NCBI RefSeq assembly: GCF_014204895.1
Contig: NZ_JACHMF010000001.1
Span: 8,246,001 to 8,310,000 of the forward strand
DNA from: Paractinoplanes abujensis
GTDB lineage: Bacteria > Actinomycetota > Actinomycetes > Mycobacteriales > Micromonosporaceae
DNA length: 64,000 nucleotides
Direction: 5' to 3'
The notes under the pieces are model-generated. The model was given only the letters and a program-made list of their open reading frames with translations, had not been told where the DNA came from and ran no database searches. Below, one piece after another: positions 54,252 through 63,919 of this stretch. The position numbers and the translations under genes were made by a program. The first letter of the stretch is position 1. Every line of letters begins with the position of its first letter.

Positions 54252-55559
54252 ATGACCATGACCTACGAACCGTTCACCCCCGCGGGCTCAGGTGAGCAGC
54301 GCCGATACGACGGACGCCGCCGCGCCGACGAGCCGCAGGAGCAGTGGACGGCGCCCGGAGGTCAGTGGGCCGGGGCCCCCGAGGGGCAGTGGGCCGAAGC
54401 GCCGCCGGACCAGTGGGCGGCGGACGGGCAGTGGGCGGCGCCGCCGGCCCGCCGGACCGAACCGCCGGCCGATCCGTGGGGCGCCCCCGCCGACCCGTGG
54501 GGTGAGGCGGCGCCGGGGCATCAGCGCGCCCGCGTCGCGGAGCAGCACTGGGACACCCCGGCCCCGATCCCGCAGCAGCGCCACACCGGGGAGCAGCCGC
54601 GCTTCTCAGGGGAGGCGCAGCGCCACGCGGGGGAGCAGCCGCGCTTCGCGGGCGAGTCGCAGCGCCACGCGGGGGAGCAGCCGCGCTACGTCGACGAGCA
54701 GCCCCGGTTCGCGGGTGAGCAGCCCGGGTTCGCGGGCGAGCAGCCCCGATTTGCGGGCGAGCAGCCGGCCTGGCCCACGGCCCCCGGGCGTAAGGGGGAA
54801 ACCGGGCCGGCCCCCCTGCGCGGCAATCGCCTCAAACCGCTCGTGATCGGCGCCGTGGTGCTGCTGCTCCTGGTGGCGGGGTGGCAGGCGTACCGGATCG
54901 AGGGAATGAGCCGGCACAACCAGGATCTGGCCACCGTGCTCTCGGCCGAGCAGGAGCGCACCGACCGGCTCGAGAAGGAGCTGGCCGGCGTGTTCGACCC
55001 CGAGGGCGTGTCGTCGGGGGTGTTGCCGAGCGTGTTCCGGGTGCGGGCGGGCGGTTTCACCGGCACGGCGTTCTCGGTCGGCAAGAAGGCCGGCGCCGGC
55101 CAGGCCAACCTGATCACGAACTATCACGTGGTCGCCGAGACGTGGACCGGCGGCGGGCGCCGGGTGTCGCTCGAGCGCGGCAGCACCCGGATCAACGCCA
55201 CGATCGTCAAGGTCGACAAGGCCAAGGACCTGGCGCTGCTGCGGGCCGGTCAGACGATCGCCCCGCTGGGCACGGCGACGGCCCAGGTCAAGCCGGGTCA
55301 GCAGGTCGTGGTGGTGGGCGCGCCGCTCGGGCTCGACGACTCGGTCACCACCGGCGTGATCAGCGCCTACCGGCCGAACGACGCCGACGGCCCGACGATC
55401 CAGTTCGACGCCCCGATCAACCCGGGCAACTCGGGCGGTCCGGTGGTCAACTCGAGCAAGCAGGTGGTCGGTGTGGCCACGGCGAAGGCCAAGGACGCCG
55501 AGGGCATCGGCCTGGCCATCCCGATCAGGACGGCCTGCCAGACTCTCGCGGTCTGTTAG
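54252..55559 (+). CDS. Membrane-anchored trypsin-like serine protease (HtrA-like, no PDZ)
   Basis: This 435-residue protein has a cytoplasmic N-terminus of about 190 residues that is Pro/Gln/Trp-rich, ending in 8-residue repeats of the type GEQPRFAG (DNA about 54587-54770). One helix (PLVIGAVVLLLLVAGWQAY) and a coiled linker precede the extracytoplasmic S1C protease domain, with catalytic His in ITNYHVVAE, Asp in AKDLALLRAGQ and Ser in NPGNSGGPVVNSS. It ends right after the protease fold, so there is no PDZ domain. It may act in envelope protein quality control. GGGAGG precedes ATG 54252 by 9 nt. Confidence 0.9.
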   Translation: MTMTYEPFTPAGSGEQRRYDGRRRADEPQEQWTAPGGQWAGAPEGQWAEAPPDQWAADGQWAAPPARRTEPPADPWGAPADPWGEAAPGHQRARVAEQHWDTPAPIPQQRHTGEQPRFSGEAQRHAGEQPRFAGESQRHAGEQPRYVDEQPRFAGEQPGFAGEQPRFAGEQPAWPTAPGRKGETGPAPLRGNRLKPLVIGAVVLLLLVAGWQAYRIEGMSRHNQDLATVLSAEQERTDRLEKELAGVFDPEGVSSGVLPSVFRVRAGGFTGTAFSVGKKAGAGQANLITNYHVVAETWTGGGRRVSLERGSTRINATIVKVDKAKDLALLRAGQTIAPLGTATAQVKPGQQVVVVGAPLGLDDSVTTGVISAYRPNDADGPTIQFDAPINPGNSGGPVVNSSKQVVGVATAKAKDAEGIGLAIPIRTACQTLAVC

Positions 55560-55595
55560 GAGAAGACGCGAGCCTGCCCGCTCGGGGGGTTGCGG

Positions 55596-56165
55596 TCAAC
55601 CCACGCGTTGAGCGCGGTCGCCGAGAGTGGTCACGCCGGGTGGGGGCAGGCCCGCGGTCGAGCTCAGCATCGCGCACCAGCCCTGCAGGTGGGCGCCGAA
55701 GTCCGTGCCGGTCGGGGTCCAGGAGGCGCGCACCTCGAGGTCGGCCGTGGGCGCCGGGCCGGCCAGTTCGCCGAACCGGGTCGACGTCGTCTGGGTGATC
55801 GTGCCGCCGATCGCCGTGTAGGCCGCCCCGTGCTGGTCGAGCGCGTCGGTCAGCCACGTCCAGGCCACGGCGGACAGCATCGGGTCGCCCGCCAGGTCGT
55901 CCTCGAGCTCGGCCGTGACCAGCGTGACCAGGCGGATGTCGCCGTGCCAGGCCTCGTGCCCGGCCGGGTCGTGCAGCAGGATCAGCCGGCCGCCGGCCAC
56001 CTCGTCGCCGGAGCGCAGCACGGTGGCGCTGATCGCGAACGCGAACGGCGCCAGACGCTGCGGCGCGGCGATCTCCTCGAGCAGGATCTCGGGCCGAGGC
56101 GCCGGTGCCCGCAGAGCGTCGACCGCGCGGGCGAACGCCGGAGGGACAGCGGAGGGGGACGCCAT
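55596..56165 (-). CDS. DUF3000 protein
   Basis: This 189-residue actinobacterial protein has [59 protein letters not shown] and a C-terminal [20 protein letters not shown]. Function unknown. Conserved next to RNase D and hemE in mycobacteria. ATG 56165 has TAGTCT (56177-56172) ending exactly 6 nt upstream and no ribosome site, so it is probably leaderless. Confidence 0.92.
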   Translation of the reverse strand: MASPSAVPPAFARAVDALRAPAPRPEILLEEIAAPQRLAPFAFAISATVLRSGDEVAGGRLILLHDPAGHEAWHGDIRLVTLVTAELEDDLAGDPMLSAVAWTWLTDALDQHGAAYTAIGGTITQTTSTRFGELAGPAPTADLEVRASWTPTGTDFGAHLQGWCAMLSSTAGLPPPGVTTLGDRAQRVG

Positions 56166-56238
56166 GGGGGAAGACTATGCCGCCGCGCGGTGTCCGTCGC
56201 CGATCGGCGCGCCGCGCGTGTCGTGGGACGATGGCGCG

Positions 56239-57270
56239 GTGACTTCAGTCTTGAACGATTCGACTTTCGTGCGGGCGTGCCGCGGCGAGGCCGTGCCGCA
56301 CACCCCGGTCTGGTTCATGCGGCAGGCGGGCCGGTCGCTGCCCGAGTACCGCAAGATCCGGGCGGGGGTCGGGATGCTGGAGTCGTGCCGCCGGCCCGAG
56401 CTGGTCACCGAGATCACCCTGCAGCCCGTACGGCGGCACCACGTCGACGCGGCCATCCTGTTCAGCGACATCGTCGTGCCGATCGCGGCGGCCGGCATCG
56501 ACCTGGACATCGTCGCCGGCACCGGCCCGGTCGTGGCCGAGCCGATCCGCGCCGAGGCCGACCTGGAGCGGCTGCGGCCGATCACGGCGGACGACGTCGA
56601 TTTCGTGGCCCAGTCGGTCGAGCTGCTCGTCCGGGAGCTCGGCGCGACCCCGCTGATCGGGTTCGCCGGGGCGCCCTTCACGCTGGCCAGCTATCTCATC
56701 GAGGGCGGGCCGTCGCGCACGTACCTCAAGACCAAGGCGATGATGTACGGCGCCCCGAAGCTGTGGGACGCGCTGCTGTCGCGCCTGGCCGACATCACGC
56801 TGGCCTTCCTGCGCACGCAGATCGACGCCGGGGTGAGCGCGGTCCAGCTGTTCGACTCGTGGGCCGGGGCGCTCAGTGAGGCCGACTACCGCGAGCACGT
56901 GCTGCCGCATTCGGCCCGGGTGCTGGGTGGCCTGGCCGACGCCGGGGTGCCGCGCATCCACTTCGGAGTGGGCACGGCGGTGCTGCTTAGGGCCATGGGC
57001 GAGGCCGGGGCCGACGTGGTGGGGGTCGACTGGCGCACCCCGCTCGACCAGGCGACCGGGATCATCGGGCCCGACAAGGCCGTACAGGGGAATCTCGACC
57101 CGGCCCTGCTCTTCGCGGGGTGGGATGTCGTGCGGCGCGAGGCCGACCGGGTGCTGGAGCAGGGCAAGGCGGCGCCGGGGCACGTCTTCAACCTCGGCCA
57201 CGGCGTGATGCCCGAGACCGACCCGGACATCCTGACGCGGCTCGTGGCCCACATTCACGAAGCTCGGTAG
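56239..57270 (+). CDS. hemE: Uroporphyrinogen decarboxylase
   Basis: This 343-residue enzyme removes four carboxyl groups from uroporphyrinogen III to give coproporphyrinogen III. Motifs: [18 protein letters not shown] (substrate Arg pair), [16 protein letters not shown] (catalytic Asp), [17 protein letters not shown] and [14 protein letters not shown] 56239 lacks a ribosome site; GACGAT ending 6 nt upstream could be a weak -10. The divergent promoter is shared with the DUF3000 gene. It begins the haem cluster with hemG and hemQ. Confidence 0.96.
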   Translation: MTSVLNDSTFVRACRGEAVPHTPVWFMRQAGRSLPEYRKIRAGVGMLESCRRPELVTEITLQPVRRHHVDAAILFSDIVVPIAAAGIDLDIVAGTGPVVAEPIRAEADLERLRPITADDVDFVAQSVELLVRELGATPLIGFAGAPFTLASYLIEGGPSRTYLKTKAMMYGAPKLWDALLSRLADITLAFLRTQIDAGVSAVQLFDSWAGALSEADYREHVLPHSARVLGGLADAGVPRIHFGVGTAVLLRAMGEAGADVVGVDWRTPLDQATGIIGPDKAVQGNLDPALLFAGWDVVRREADRVLEQGKAAPGHVFNLGHGVMPETDPDILTRLVAHIHEAR

Positions 57271-57352
57271 GGCCGAAGGTACTGGCGGATGCAACTCACA
57301 CCCGCCGACCCCAGCCGTCCGGGCCGGGGCGAGTGGTGGAAGGCTTGTTCTC

Positions 57353-58882
57353 GTGCGAAAGCGGGTTGCGGTCATCGGAGGCGGCATCGCCGGTCTGGCG
57401 GCCGCCGTGCGACTGCGCGACCTGACGCCGCCCGACACCGAGATCATCGTGTACGAGCAGAGCGGCGCCCTCGGCGGCAAGCTGCGCACCGGTGAGCTGG
57501 CCGGCGTGACCGTCGAGCGCGGCGCCGAGTCGTTCCTGATGACCGGGTCCGACGGCGCCGAGTCGGCCGCGGTGGGCCTGGTCAAGCGCCTGGGCCTGGA
57601 GCGAGCGCTGGTGCATCCGCAGCGGGTGCCCGCCGCGCTGGCGCTGGGCGGCCGGCTCGCCCCGATGCCGGCCGGCACCCTCGTGGGCGTGCCGAGCGAC
57701 CCGGCCACGCTGGGCGACCTCGCGCGGGCCGAGGCCGGTCACGACGCCGACGGCGGCCGGCCGCTGCTCGCCGAGGGGCAGGACGTCGCGGTCGGCGTGC
57801 TGGTCCGCGAGCGCTACGGCCCCGAGGTCGTCGACCGGCTGGTCGACCCGATGCTGGGCGGCGTCTACGCGGGGCGCGCCGATCGGCTCTCCCTCGAGGT
57901 GACGATGCCGCAGCTTGCCGCGACGGCCCGGGTCGAGCACACGCTGAGCGGGGCGGTGCGGGCGGCGCAGGCCGCGAGCAAGCGCGTGCCCGGTCAGCCG
58001 GTGTTCGGGGCGCTCGAGGGTGGGCTGAGCCGCCTCGTGGGCGCGGCCGCCACCGCGAGCGGCGCCCGGATCAGCATGGGCCTGCCCGTCCGTGAGATCG
58101 CGCGGACGCCGCACGGCTGGCGGTTGCTGCTGGGGCCGGTCGCCGCGCCGCCCGGCTTCTCGCCGTCCCCGGAGGCAGCCTCGCCCGACCTGTCGGCGCT
58201 CTCCGCCCGCGCGGGCTCCGGCGCTGACCGGGCGCCGGCCGGCAGCGGCAGCCCGCCCAGCCGCGAGCTCGTCGATGACGGGTGGGCGCCGCAGACCGAC
58301 GACGTCGACGCCGTGGTGCTGGCGGTCCCGGCCAGGCCGTCCGCGCGCCTGCTGACCCGCGTTGCGCCCGACGCGGCCGCGGCGATCGGCGAGTTGAACT
58401 ACGCGAGCGTGGCGCTGGTCGCCCTCGCGCTGCCGCCCGGCACCGAGCTGCCCGCGCTCAGCGGCTTCCTGGTGCCACCCAGCGAAGGCACGCTGGTCAA
58501 GGCGGCTACCTTCGTCACCCGCAAGTGGGCCCGCCCCGAGGGCAGCCCGGTGATCGTGCGGGTGTCGCTGGGCCGGGCCGGCGAGGAGGAGCGGCTGCAG
58601 TTCGACGACGCGGTGCTGACCGAGCGGGCCCACCGGGAGCTGGGCGACCTGCTCGGCGTCGCCCTGCCCGCGCCGGTCGCCACGTGGGTGCAGCGCTGGG
58701 GTGGCGGCCTGCCGCAATACACCCCCGGGCACCGCGAGCGGCTGGCCGCGGCGCGGGCCGGGCTGCCGCCGGGGCTGGCGCTGGCCGGGGCGGCGTTCGA
58801 CGGGGTCGGGATCCCGGCCTGCGTCGCGAGCGGCGAACGGGCCGCCGAAGACGTGTGCAAGGCGATGGAGGACGCAGCATGA
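57353..58882 (+). CDS. hemG: FAD-dependent coproporphyrinogen III/protoporphyrinogen oxidase (HemY/CgoX type)
   Basis: This 509-residue flavoenzyme has the FAD motif [59 protein letters not shown] and a C-terminal [18 protein letters not shown]. With HemQ encoded next, the coproporphyrin-dependent branch applies, so the physiological substrate is likely coproporphyrinogen III. About residues 268-310 form a low-complexity Ala/Ser/Pro/Gly insertion absent from typical family members. The gene overlaps hemQ by 4 nt (ATGA). Confidence 0.94.
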   Translation: MRKRVAVIGGGIAGLAAAVRLRDLTPPDTEIIVYEQSGALGGKLRTGELAGVTVERGAESFLMTGSDGAESAAVGLVKRLGLERALVHPQRVPAALALGGRLAPMPAGTLVGVPSDPATLGDLARAEAGHDADGGRPLLAEGQDVAVGVLVRERYGPEVVDRLVDPMLGGVYAGRADRLSLEVTMPQLAATARVEHTLSGAVRAAQAASKRVPGQPVFGALEGGLSRLVGAAATASGARISMGLPVREIARTPHGWRLLLGPVAAPPGFSPSPEAASPDLSALSARAGSGADRAPAGSGSPPSRELVDDGWAPQTDDVDAVVLAVPARPSARLLTRVAPDAAAAIGELNYASVALVALALPPGTELPALSGFLVPPSEGTLVKAATFVTRKWARPEGSPVIVRVSLGRAGEEERLQFDDAVLTERAHRELGDLLGVALPAPVATWVQRWGGGLPQYTPGHRERLAAARAGLPPGLALAGAAFDGVGIPACVASGERAAEDVCKAMEDAA

Positions 58883-59586
58883 GCGAGCAGACGCAGTCGA
58901 ACGCGGCACGGATCAACGAGCTGAACGCGACGATCCGCTACACGATGTGGTCGGTGTTCCGGGCCGAGACGCCGTTGCCGGCGTTGCGCGACGAGCTGGC
59001 GGGCGAGGTAGACGGCCTGTTCGAGCAGCTCGCCGGCAAGGACGTGACGATCCGCGGCACGTACGACGTGGCCGGCCTGCGCGCCGACGCCGACGTGTTG
59101 ATCTGGTGGCACTCCAGCTCGCCCGACGCCCTGCAGGAGGCGTATTCGCTGTTCCGGCGCACGGGTCTGGGCCGGCACCTGGCCCCGGTGTGGTCGCAGA
59201 TGGCCCTGCACCGGCCGGCCGAGTTCAACAAGAGCCACCTGCCCGCGTTCCTGGCCGGGGAGGAGGCGCGGCCGTACATCTGCGTCTACCCGTTCGTCCG
59301 GTCGTACGAGTGGTATCTGCTGCCCGACGAGGAGCGCCGCCACATGCTCGCCGAGCACGGCCGGATGGCCCGGGGCTACCCCGACGTGCGGGCCAACACG
59401 GTGGCGTCGTTCGCGCTGGGCGACTACGAGTGGATGCTGGCCTTCGAGGCCGACGAGCTGCACCGCATCGTCGACCTGATGCGTGACCTGCGGGCCTCCA
59501 CGGCTCGCCGGCACGTGCGCGAGGAGGTCCCGTTCTACACGGGCCGCCGGCGTTCGATGAGCGAGCTGGTCGCGGCCCTGCCCTGA
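58879..59586 (+). CDS. hemQ: Coproheme decarboxylase (chlorite-dismutase family)
   Basis: This 235-residue HemQ completes haem b synthesis by oxidative decarboxylation of coproheme. Features: [15 protein letters not shown] at the start, [19 protein letters not shown], the active-site region [20 protein letters not shown] (catalytic Tyr) and [14 protein letters not shown] (heme-ligand His). The terminal [13 protein letters not shown] is typical. It is translated with the upstream oxidase (ATGA). A ferrochelatase gene is not in the window. Confidence 0.95.
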   Translation: MSEQTQSNAARINELNATIRYTMWSVFRAETPLPALRDELAGEVDGLFEQLAGKDVTIRGTYDVAGLRADADVLIWWHSSSPDALQEAYSLFRRTGLGRHLAPVWSQMALHRPAEFNKSHLPAFLAGEEARPYICVYPFVRSYEWYLLPDEERRHMLAEHGRMARGYPDVRANTVASFALGDYEWMLAFEADELHRIVDLMRDLRASTARRHVREEVPFYTGRRRSMSELVAALP

Positions 59587-59594
59587 GCGGTCAG

Positions 59595-60047
59595 CTACGC
59601 CTCGATCTCGCGGCGCATCGGGATGTGGGGGATGCCGTCCTCGATGTATTCCGGGCCGGTTTGCTGGTATCCGTACCTGGTGTAGAACTTCGCCAAGTGC
59701 GCCTGGGCGTCGAGGACGCTGGGGCGGTGACCGATGACCGTCAGAGCGTGGTCCATCAGGCGGCCCGCCAGGCCGGCGCCGCGGGCCTGCGGAGCGGTCA
59801 CGACCCGGCCGATCCGTTCGACGCCGTCGTCGTCGAGGATGCGCAGGTAGGCGCGGACCTCGCCGTCGCGCTCGAACCACAGGTGGCGTGTGCCGGGCTC
59901 GGTGTCGCGGCCGTCGATGTCGCCGTAGACGCAGTCCTGCTCGACCACGAAGACGTCCGCGCGGAGCTTCAGGATCGCGTACAGGGTGGTGGTGTCGAGG
60001 TCGCGGAAGCTGGCAGTACGGAGATCGTCAGCCGGTTCGGGATGCAT
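59595..60047 (-). CDS. ElaA-like GNAT N-acetyltransferase
   Basis: This 150-residue protein matches the ElaA family: LYAILKLRADVFVVEQDCVYGDIDG, the CoA loop RVVTAPQARGAGLAGRLMDH and KFYTRYGYQQTGPEYIEDGIP. The substrate is unknown. ATG 60047 has no Shine-Dalgarno; TACCCT (60059-60054) ends exactly 6 nt upstream (leaderless). It converges with hemQ, 8 bp apart. Confidence 0.9.
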   Translation of the reverse strand: MHPEPADDLRTASFRDLDTTTLYAILKLRADVFVVEQDCVYGDIDGRDTEPGTRHLWFERDGEVRAYLRILDDDGVERIGRVVTAPQARGAGLAGRLMDHALTVIGHRPSVLDAQAHLAKFYTRYGYQQTGPEYIEDGIPHIPMRREIEA

Positions 60048-60128
60048 GCCGAAAGGGTAAGCGGCACGCCGTTACCCGTATCGTGGCGTGGCGTTATAGG
60101 GATGGAAGCCCGAGCTGTGGAGGTCTTG

Positions 60129-60404
60129 ATGATCAAGAGGAACAAACTCTTCGGCAACAAGACGCGGGTGACCTTCTGTCTGCCCGTCAATCAGCCCGCC
60201 GGGCCGGTCAGCGTGGTCGGCACGTTCAACGGCTGGGAGCCGGGCGCCCACGAGCTCAAGCCGCGCCGCGACGGCACCCGCACGGTCAGCGTGACCGTGC
60301 CGCCGGGCAACTATCAGTTCCGCTATCTGGCCACCGACGGGCACTGGTTCGACGACGAGAGCGCCGACTCGGTGGGCCCGCACGGAGGAGAAATTCGCGT
60401 TTAA
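60129..60404 (+). CDS. Isoamylase early-set (CBM48-like) mini-protein
   Basis: The protein has 91 residues from ATG 60129 (GGAGG upstream; ATG 60102 in frame lacks one). It is a stand-alone glycogen-binding-type beta-sandwich: RVTFCLPVNQPAGPVSVVGT, FNGWEPGAHELKPRRDG, TVSVTVPPGNYQFRYLATDG and HWFDDESADSVGPHGGEIRV. Such domains are found in glycogen-branching enzymes and AMPK beta subunits. Alone it may bind glycogen or act as a regulatory subunit; its partner is unknown. Confidence 0.85.
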   Translation: MIKRNKLFGNKTRVTFCLPVNQPAGPVSVVGTFNGWEPGAHELKPRRDGTRTVSVTVPPGNYQFRYLATDGHWFDDESADSVGPHGGEIRV

Positions 60405-60432
60405 GTCGTTTCGGCCGGGCCTCTCCGGGGAC

Positions 60433-60452
60433 TTGCTTGACTCGACAAGCAA
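60433..60452 (+). promoter_or_regulatory. Dyad upstream of wrbA
   Basis: TTGCTTG (60433-60439) and CAAGCAA (60446-60452) form a perfect 7-bp inverted repeat around ACTCGA, 21 nt before the wrbA start. It could be an operator for a redox-responsive regulator, or a weak terminator for the upstream gene. Confidence 0.35.
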
Positions 60453-60473
60453 TCTTCCAAGGGAGGAATCACC

Positions 60474-61082
60474 GTGTCCGAAGTGCGACTTTCGATCATC
60501 TACTACTCGTCCACCGGGACGCTCCACAAGATGGCCGAGCGCCTGCGCGAGGCGGGTGAGAAGGCCGGCGCCGAGGTGCGCCTGCGTCAGGTGGCCGAGC
60601 TGGCCCCGCCCGAGGCGATCGCCTCCAACGCGGCGTGGAGCCAGCACTTCGACCGCACCAAGAACGAGCCCAAGGCCACCGCCGACGACGTGACCTGGGC
60701 CGACGCTGTGCTGTTCGGCTCGCCCACCCGCTACGGCAACGTGGCCAGCCAGCTCAAGCAGTTCCTGGACACGCTGGGCCCGCAGTGGGCGCAGGGGCAA
60801 CTGGCCGACAAGGCGTACGCGGGCTTCACCGCCACCCAGACCGCGCACGGCGGGCAGGAGTCGACGCTGCTCGCGCTGTACAACACGATCTACCACTTCG
60901 GCGGCATCGTGGTGGCGCCCGGCTACACCGACCCGCTCAAATTCGCCGACGGGAACCCGTACGGTGTCTCGCACGTGACGGGCGGGAACAACGATGCCCC
61001 GTTGGGCGACGCCGAATACGCCGCTCTGGACCATCTGGCGCAGCGCATCGTTCGCGTCGCGAGCATGCTGAAAAGCGAATAA
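60474..61082 (+). CDS. wrbA: NAD(P)H:quinone oxidoreductase, WrbA family
   Basis: This 202-residue flavodoxin-fold FMN enzyme reduces quinones by two electrons, limiting semiquinone-driven oxidative stress. Motifs: LSIIYYSSTGTLHKMAERLR (FMN phosphate loop), LFGSPTRYGNVASQLKQFLD, GFTATQTAHGGQESTLLALY and VSHVTGGNNDAPLGDAE. GTG 60474 follows AAGGGAGGAA. A dyad precedes it. Confidence 0.95.
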   Translation: MSEVRLSIIYYSSTGTLHKMAERLREAGEKAGAEVRLRQVAELAPPEAIASNAAWSQHFDRTKNEPKATADDVTWADAVLFGSPTRYGNVASQLKQFLDTLGPQWAQGQLADKAYAGFTATQTAHGGQESTLLALYNTIYHFGGIVVAPGYTDPLKFADGNPYGVSHVTGGNNDAPLGDAEYAALDHLAQRIVRVASMLKSE

Positions 61083-61111
61083 AACTACTCATCTCTCGCT
61101 AACCTGACTGC

Positions 61112-61351
61112 ATGACCACGTACGAGACCTTGGACCTGCAATCGCGGGTCGCGCGATACGAGACGGCTCTCGACGAACTGCGCTCGGCCCACCACGACGT
61201 GCGGGCCGTGCTGCAGGACCAGGTGCTCTACGAGCGCTGGCAGCAGATCGGGACCGAGCTCGGCTTCATCGGCAGTGCGAACGGCCAGCCGCAGGATCTG
61301 CAGGCGCTCAGCCAGCAGATCCCGCAGATGTCGGAGTCCTGGGCCAGCTGA
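61112..61351 (+). CDS. Small helical hypothetical protein
   Basis: This 79-residue protein is mostly helical ([40 protein letters not shown]) and polar, with no known domain. It ends in a Gln-rich [17 protein letters not shown] 61112 has no Shine-Dalgarno; TAACCT (61100-61105) ends exactly 6 nt upstream, so it probably has its own leaderless promoter. Confidence 0.7.
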   Translation: MTTYETLDLQSRVARYETALDELRSAHHDVRAVLQDQVLYERWQQIGTELGFIGSANGQPQDLQALSQQIPQMSESWAS

Positions 61352-61451
61352 GGGCGCCGTCAGCACCGGTGCCGGCCGCACCGGGGCGCGCCGCGCGACT
61401 CGGCCCACACGTTGTGCCGGGCCGGGCCGCGCGGCGGGTAGGTTGGCTGCC

Positions 61452-62252
61452 ATGCCCGTCGACACCCAGTACGAGGACCTGTTGCAGCGGGTCCTGACCA
61501 CCGGCACACCCAAGAACGACCGCACGGGCACCGGCACGGTGAGCCTGTTCGGTGAACGTCTGCGTTACGACCTGTCGGCCGGTTTCCCGCTGATCACCAC
61601 CAAGCGCGTGCACTTCAAGTCGGTGGCCGTCGAGCTGCTGTGGTTCCTGCGCGGCGAGAGCAACGTCGCATGGCTGCGCGACCAGGGTGTGACGATCTGG
61701 GACGAGTGGGCGTCGGAGTCCGGTGAGCTCGGCCCGGTCTACGGCGTGCAGTGGCGCTCGTGGCCCACCCCCGACGGCGGGCATGTCGACCAGATCAGCG
61801 GTGTGCTGGAGACGCTGCGGCGCGACCCCGACTCCCGCCGCATGATCGTGTCGGCGTGGAACGTGGCCGACCTGCCCGAGATGGCCTTGTCGCCGTGCCA
61901 CGCGATGTTCCAGTTCTACGTGGCCGACGGCAAACTCTCGTGCCAGCTCTACCAGCGCAGCGCCGACCTCTTCCTCGGCGTGCCGTTCAACATCGCGAGC
62001 TACGCGCTGCTGACCCACATGATCGCCGAGCAGGTCGGCCTCACGCCGGGCGAGTTCATCTGGGTGGGTGGCGATTGTCACATCTACAACAATCACGTCG
62101 AGCAGGTGACCGAGCAGCTCTCCCGCGAGGCGTACGAGTTCCCGCGGCTCGAAATCGCGCCGGTGTCCTCGCTCTTCGACTACAAGTACGAGGACTTCAC
62201 GGTCGTCGACTACAAGCACCACCCGGCGCTGCGGGCCCCGGTCGCCGTATGA
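61452..62252 (+). CDS. thyA: Thymidylate synthase
   Basis: This 266-residue enzyme converts dUMP and methylene-THF to dTMP and dihydrofolate. It shows [18 protein letters not shown], the catalytic Cys in [34 protein letters not shown] and [15 protein letters not shown] 61452 lacks a ribosome site; TAGGTT (61439-61444) ends 7 nt upstream (leaderless). It overlaps dfrA by 4 nt, giving the classical dTMP-folate pair. Dut in this window supplies its dUMP. Confidence 0.97.
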   Translation: MPVDTQYEDLLQRVLTTGTPKNDRTGTGTVSLFGERLRYDLSAGFPLITTKRVHFKSVAVELLWFLRGESNVAWLRDQGVTIWDEWASESGELGPVYGVQWRSWPTPDGGHVDQISGVLETLRRDPDSRRMIVSAWNVADLPEMALSPCHAMFQFYVADGKLSCQLYQRSADLFLGVPFNIASYALLTHMIAEQVGLTPGEFIWVGGDCHIYNNHVEQVTEQLSREAYEFPRLEIAPVSSLFDYKYEDFTVVDYKHHPALRAPVAV

Positions 62253-62770
62253 CGATCCACATGATCTGGGCCGAGGCCCGCCACCGCGTCGTCGGCGCGG
62301 ACGGCGGGATCCCGTGGCGGCTGCCCGAGGACTCGGCGATGTTCCGGCAGCGCACGGCGGGCGCGACGATGGTGATGGGCCGCGCCACCTGGGATTCCTT
62401 GCCTGAGCGGTTCCGGCCGCTGCCGGGGCGGCGCAACGTGGTGCTGACGCGCGACCCGCAGTGGTCGGCCCCGGGCGCCGAGGTCGTGCACTCCGTGAGC
62501 GAGGCTCTGGCGTACGGCGACATCTGGGTCATGGGGGGCGAGGCGGTGTATCGAGCCTTCCTGCCGATGGCTGATCACATTCTTCGCACACGTATCGACC
62601 TGGACATTTCGGGCGACACCTATGCTCCCGATCCGGGCGAAGGGTGGGTCGTCAGCGAGTCGACGGACTGGCAGACTTCGGTGGGCGGGCTCCGCTACGT
62701 CGTCGAGGAATTGGTTCGCGCCGAGCAAACGACCCCACCTCGTAAGGTCGGTGCAACAGGCACGGGCTAG
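62249..62770 (+). CDS. dfrA: Dihydrofolate reductase
   Basis: This 173-residue NADPH-dependent enzyme regenerates tetrahydrofolate after ThyA. Motifs: [21 protein letters not shown] (active-site loop), [48 protein letters not shown]. The acidic residue usual after PWRLPED is conserved. ATGA overlap with thyA. The C-terminal 15 residues are a non-conserved tail ([14 protein letters not shown]). Confidence 0.95.
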   Translation: MTIHMIWAEARHRVVGADGGIPWRLPEDSAMFRQRTAGATMVMGRATWDSLPERFRPLPGRRNVVLTRDPQWSAPGAEVVHSVSEALAYGDIWVMGGEAVYRAFLPMADHILRTRIDLDISGDTYAPDPGEGWVVSESTDWQTSVGGLRYVVEELVRAEQTTPPRKVGATGTG

Positions 62771-62858
62771 TCTCTTCGGCCGACGAGAGGGCCGAATCGC
62801 ATTCATGATTTATGGGGCGAATCGGCTTTAACGCCAGAGCGATAGGAAGAAGCTACCC

Positions 62859-63872
62859 ATGCCGCAGAGCCTCGTGCCGCCGGTGACGCTGTCGGTGGTC
62901 ACGCCGATGTACAACGAGCGCGAGGCGGTCGACCACTTCGTGGGTCGGCTGCGGCCCGTGCTCGACGCGCTCGACGTGGCGTACGAGGTCGTCGCCGTCG
63001 ACGACGGAAGCACCGACGCCACCGTGTCCCGGCTCCTGCAGTTGCGCGCCGACTGGGCCGAGCTGCGCATCGTCTCGCTGCGCCGCAACGTCGGGCACCA
63101 GACCGCCCTGCGCGCCGGGCTCCGAGCCGCCCGCGGCGACTACGTGATCAGCATCGACGCCGACCTGCAGGACCCGCCCGAGGTGATCGGCGAGATGCTG
63201 GCCAAGGCGCTCACCGAGAAGGTCGACGTCGTCTACGGAGTCCGCAGCGACCGCAGCACCGACACGGCGTTCAAGCGCAACACGGCCGGGCTCTACTACT
63301 GGATGATGCGGCGGCTGGTCGGCCCCTGGGTCAGCGACCAGGCCGGCGACTTCCGCCTGATGAGCCGCGCGGTCGTCGACGTGCTCAACGAGCTGGCCGA
63401 GCCCCGTCCGGTCTACCGCCTGGTGGTGCCGTCGCTCGGATTCGCCAGCGCCGAAGTGCCGTACGTGCGCGAGGAACGGGTCGCCGGCAACACGAAATAC
63501 CCGCTGTCGCGCATGATCCGATTGACGTTCGACAGCGTCACCGGCTTCTCCGCGGCCCCGCTGAAGATCGCGACCTGGCTGGGCCTGCTCAGCTTCCTGC
63601 TGTGCGTGGTGCTGATCGTGACCGGGCTGGTCGCCTGGGGCACGGGCGGCGTGGTGCCGGGCTGGACGTCGCTCTACATCGCGGTGCTGCTGCTCGGCGG
63701 CGTCCAGCTGATCTGCCTGGGCCTGCTCGGCGAATACGTCGGGCGCATCTACATGGCGACCCAGAGCCGGCCGCCGTTCCTGGTCTCCTTCGACACCGCC
63801 ACCACGGCGCCCGACTCGGTGGAATCGCTCGACGCGGTGACCGTGGTCGCCGACACGCGGCCGGCCGCCTAG
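62859..63872 (+). CDS. GT2 glycosyltransferase, polyprenyl-phosphate sugar transferase type (GtrB/DPM1-like)
   Basis: This 337-residue enzyme has an N-terminal GT-A domain (LSVVTPMYNEREAVDHFVGR, VVAVDDGSTDATVSRLL, YVISIDADLQDPPEVIGEML with the DxD motif, and DQAGDFRLMSRAVVDVL) and two C-terminal membrane helices (LKIATWLGLLSFLLCVVLIV, LYIAVLLLGGVQLICLGLLG). It probably transfers a sugar to a polyprenyl phosphate for cell-surface glycan or modification. AGGAAGAAG precedes ATG 62859. Confidence 0.92.
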   Translation: MPQSLVPPVTLSVVTPMYNEREAVDHFVGRLRPVLDALDVAYEVVAVDDGSTDATVSRLLQLRADWAELRIVSLRRNVGHQTALRAGLRAARGDYVISIDADLQDPPEVIGEMLAKALTEKVDVVYGVRSDRSTDTAFKRNTAGLYYWMMRRLVGPWVSDQAGDFRLMSRAVVDVLNELAEPRPVYRLVVPSLGFASAEVPYVREERVAGNTKYPLSRMIRLTFDSVTGFSAAPLKIATWLGLLSFLLCVVLIVTGLVAWGTGGVVPGWTSLYIAVLLLGGVQLICLGLLGEYVGRIYMATQSRPPFLVSFDTATTAPDSVESLDAVTVVADTRPAA

Positions 63873-63873
63873 T

Positions 63874-63919
63874 CCTCACTCGGCCGGCCGTTCAGACCTC
63901 ACTCGGCCGGCGGTTCAGA
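63874..63919. repeat. 23-bp tandem duplication at the end of the last gene
   Basis: Two units at 63874-63896 and 63897-63919, beginning CCTCACTCGGCCGGC, differ at one base (GCCGTTC versus GCGGTTC). The second unit contains the stop codon of the minus-strand gene. Confidence 0.8.
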
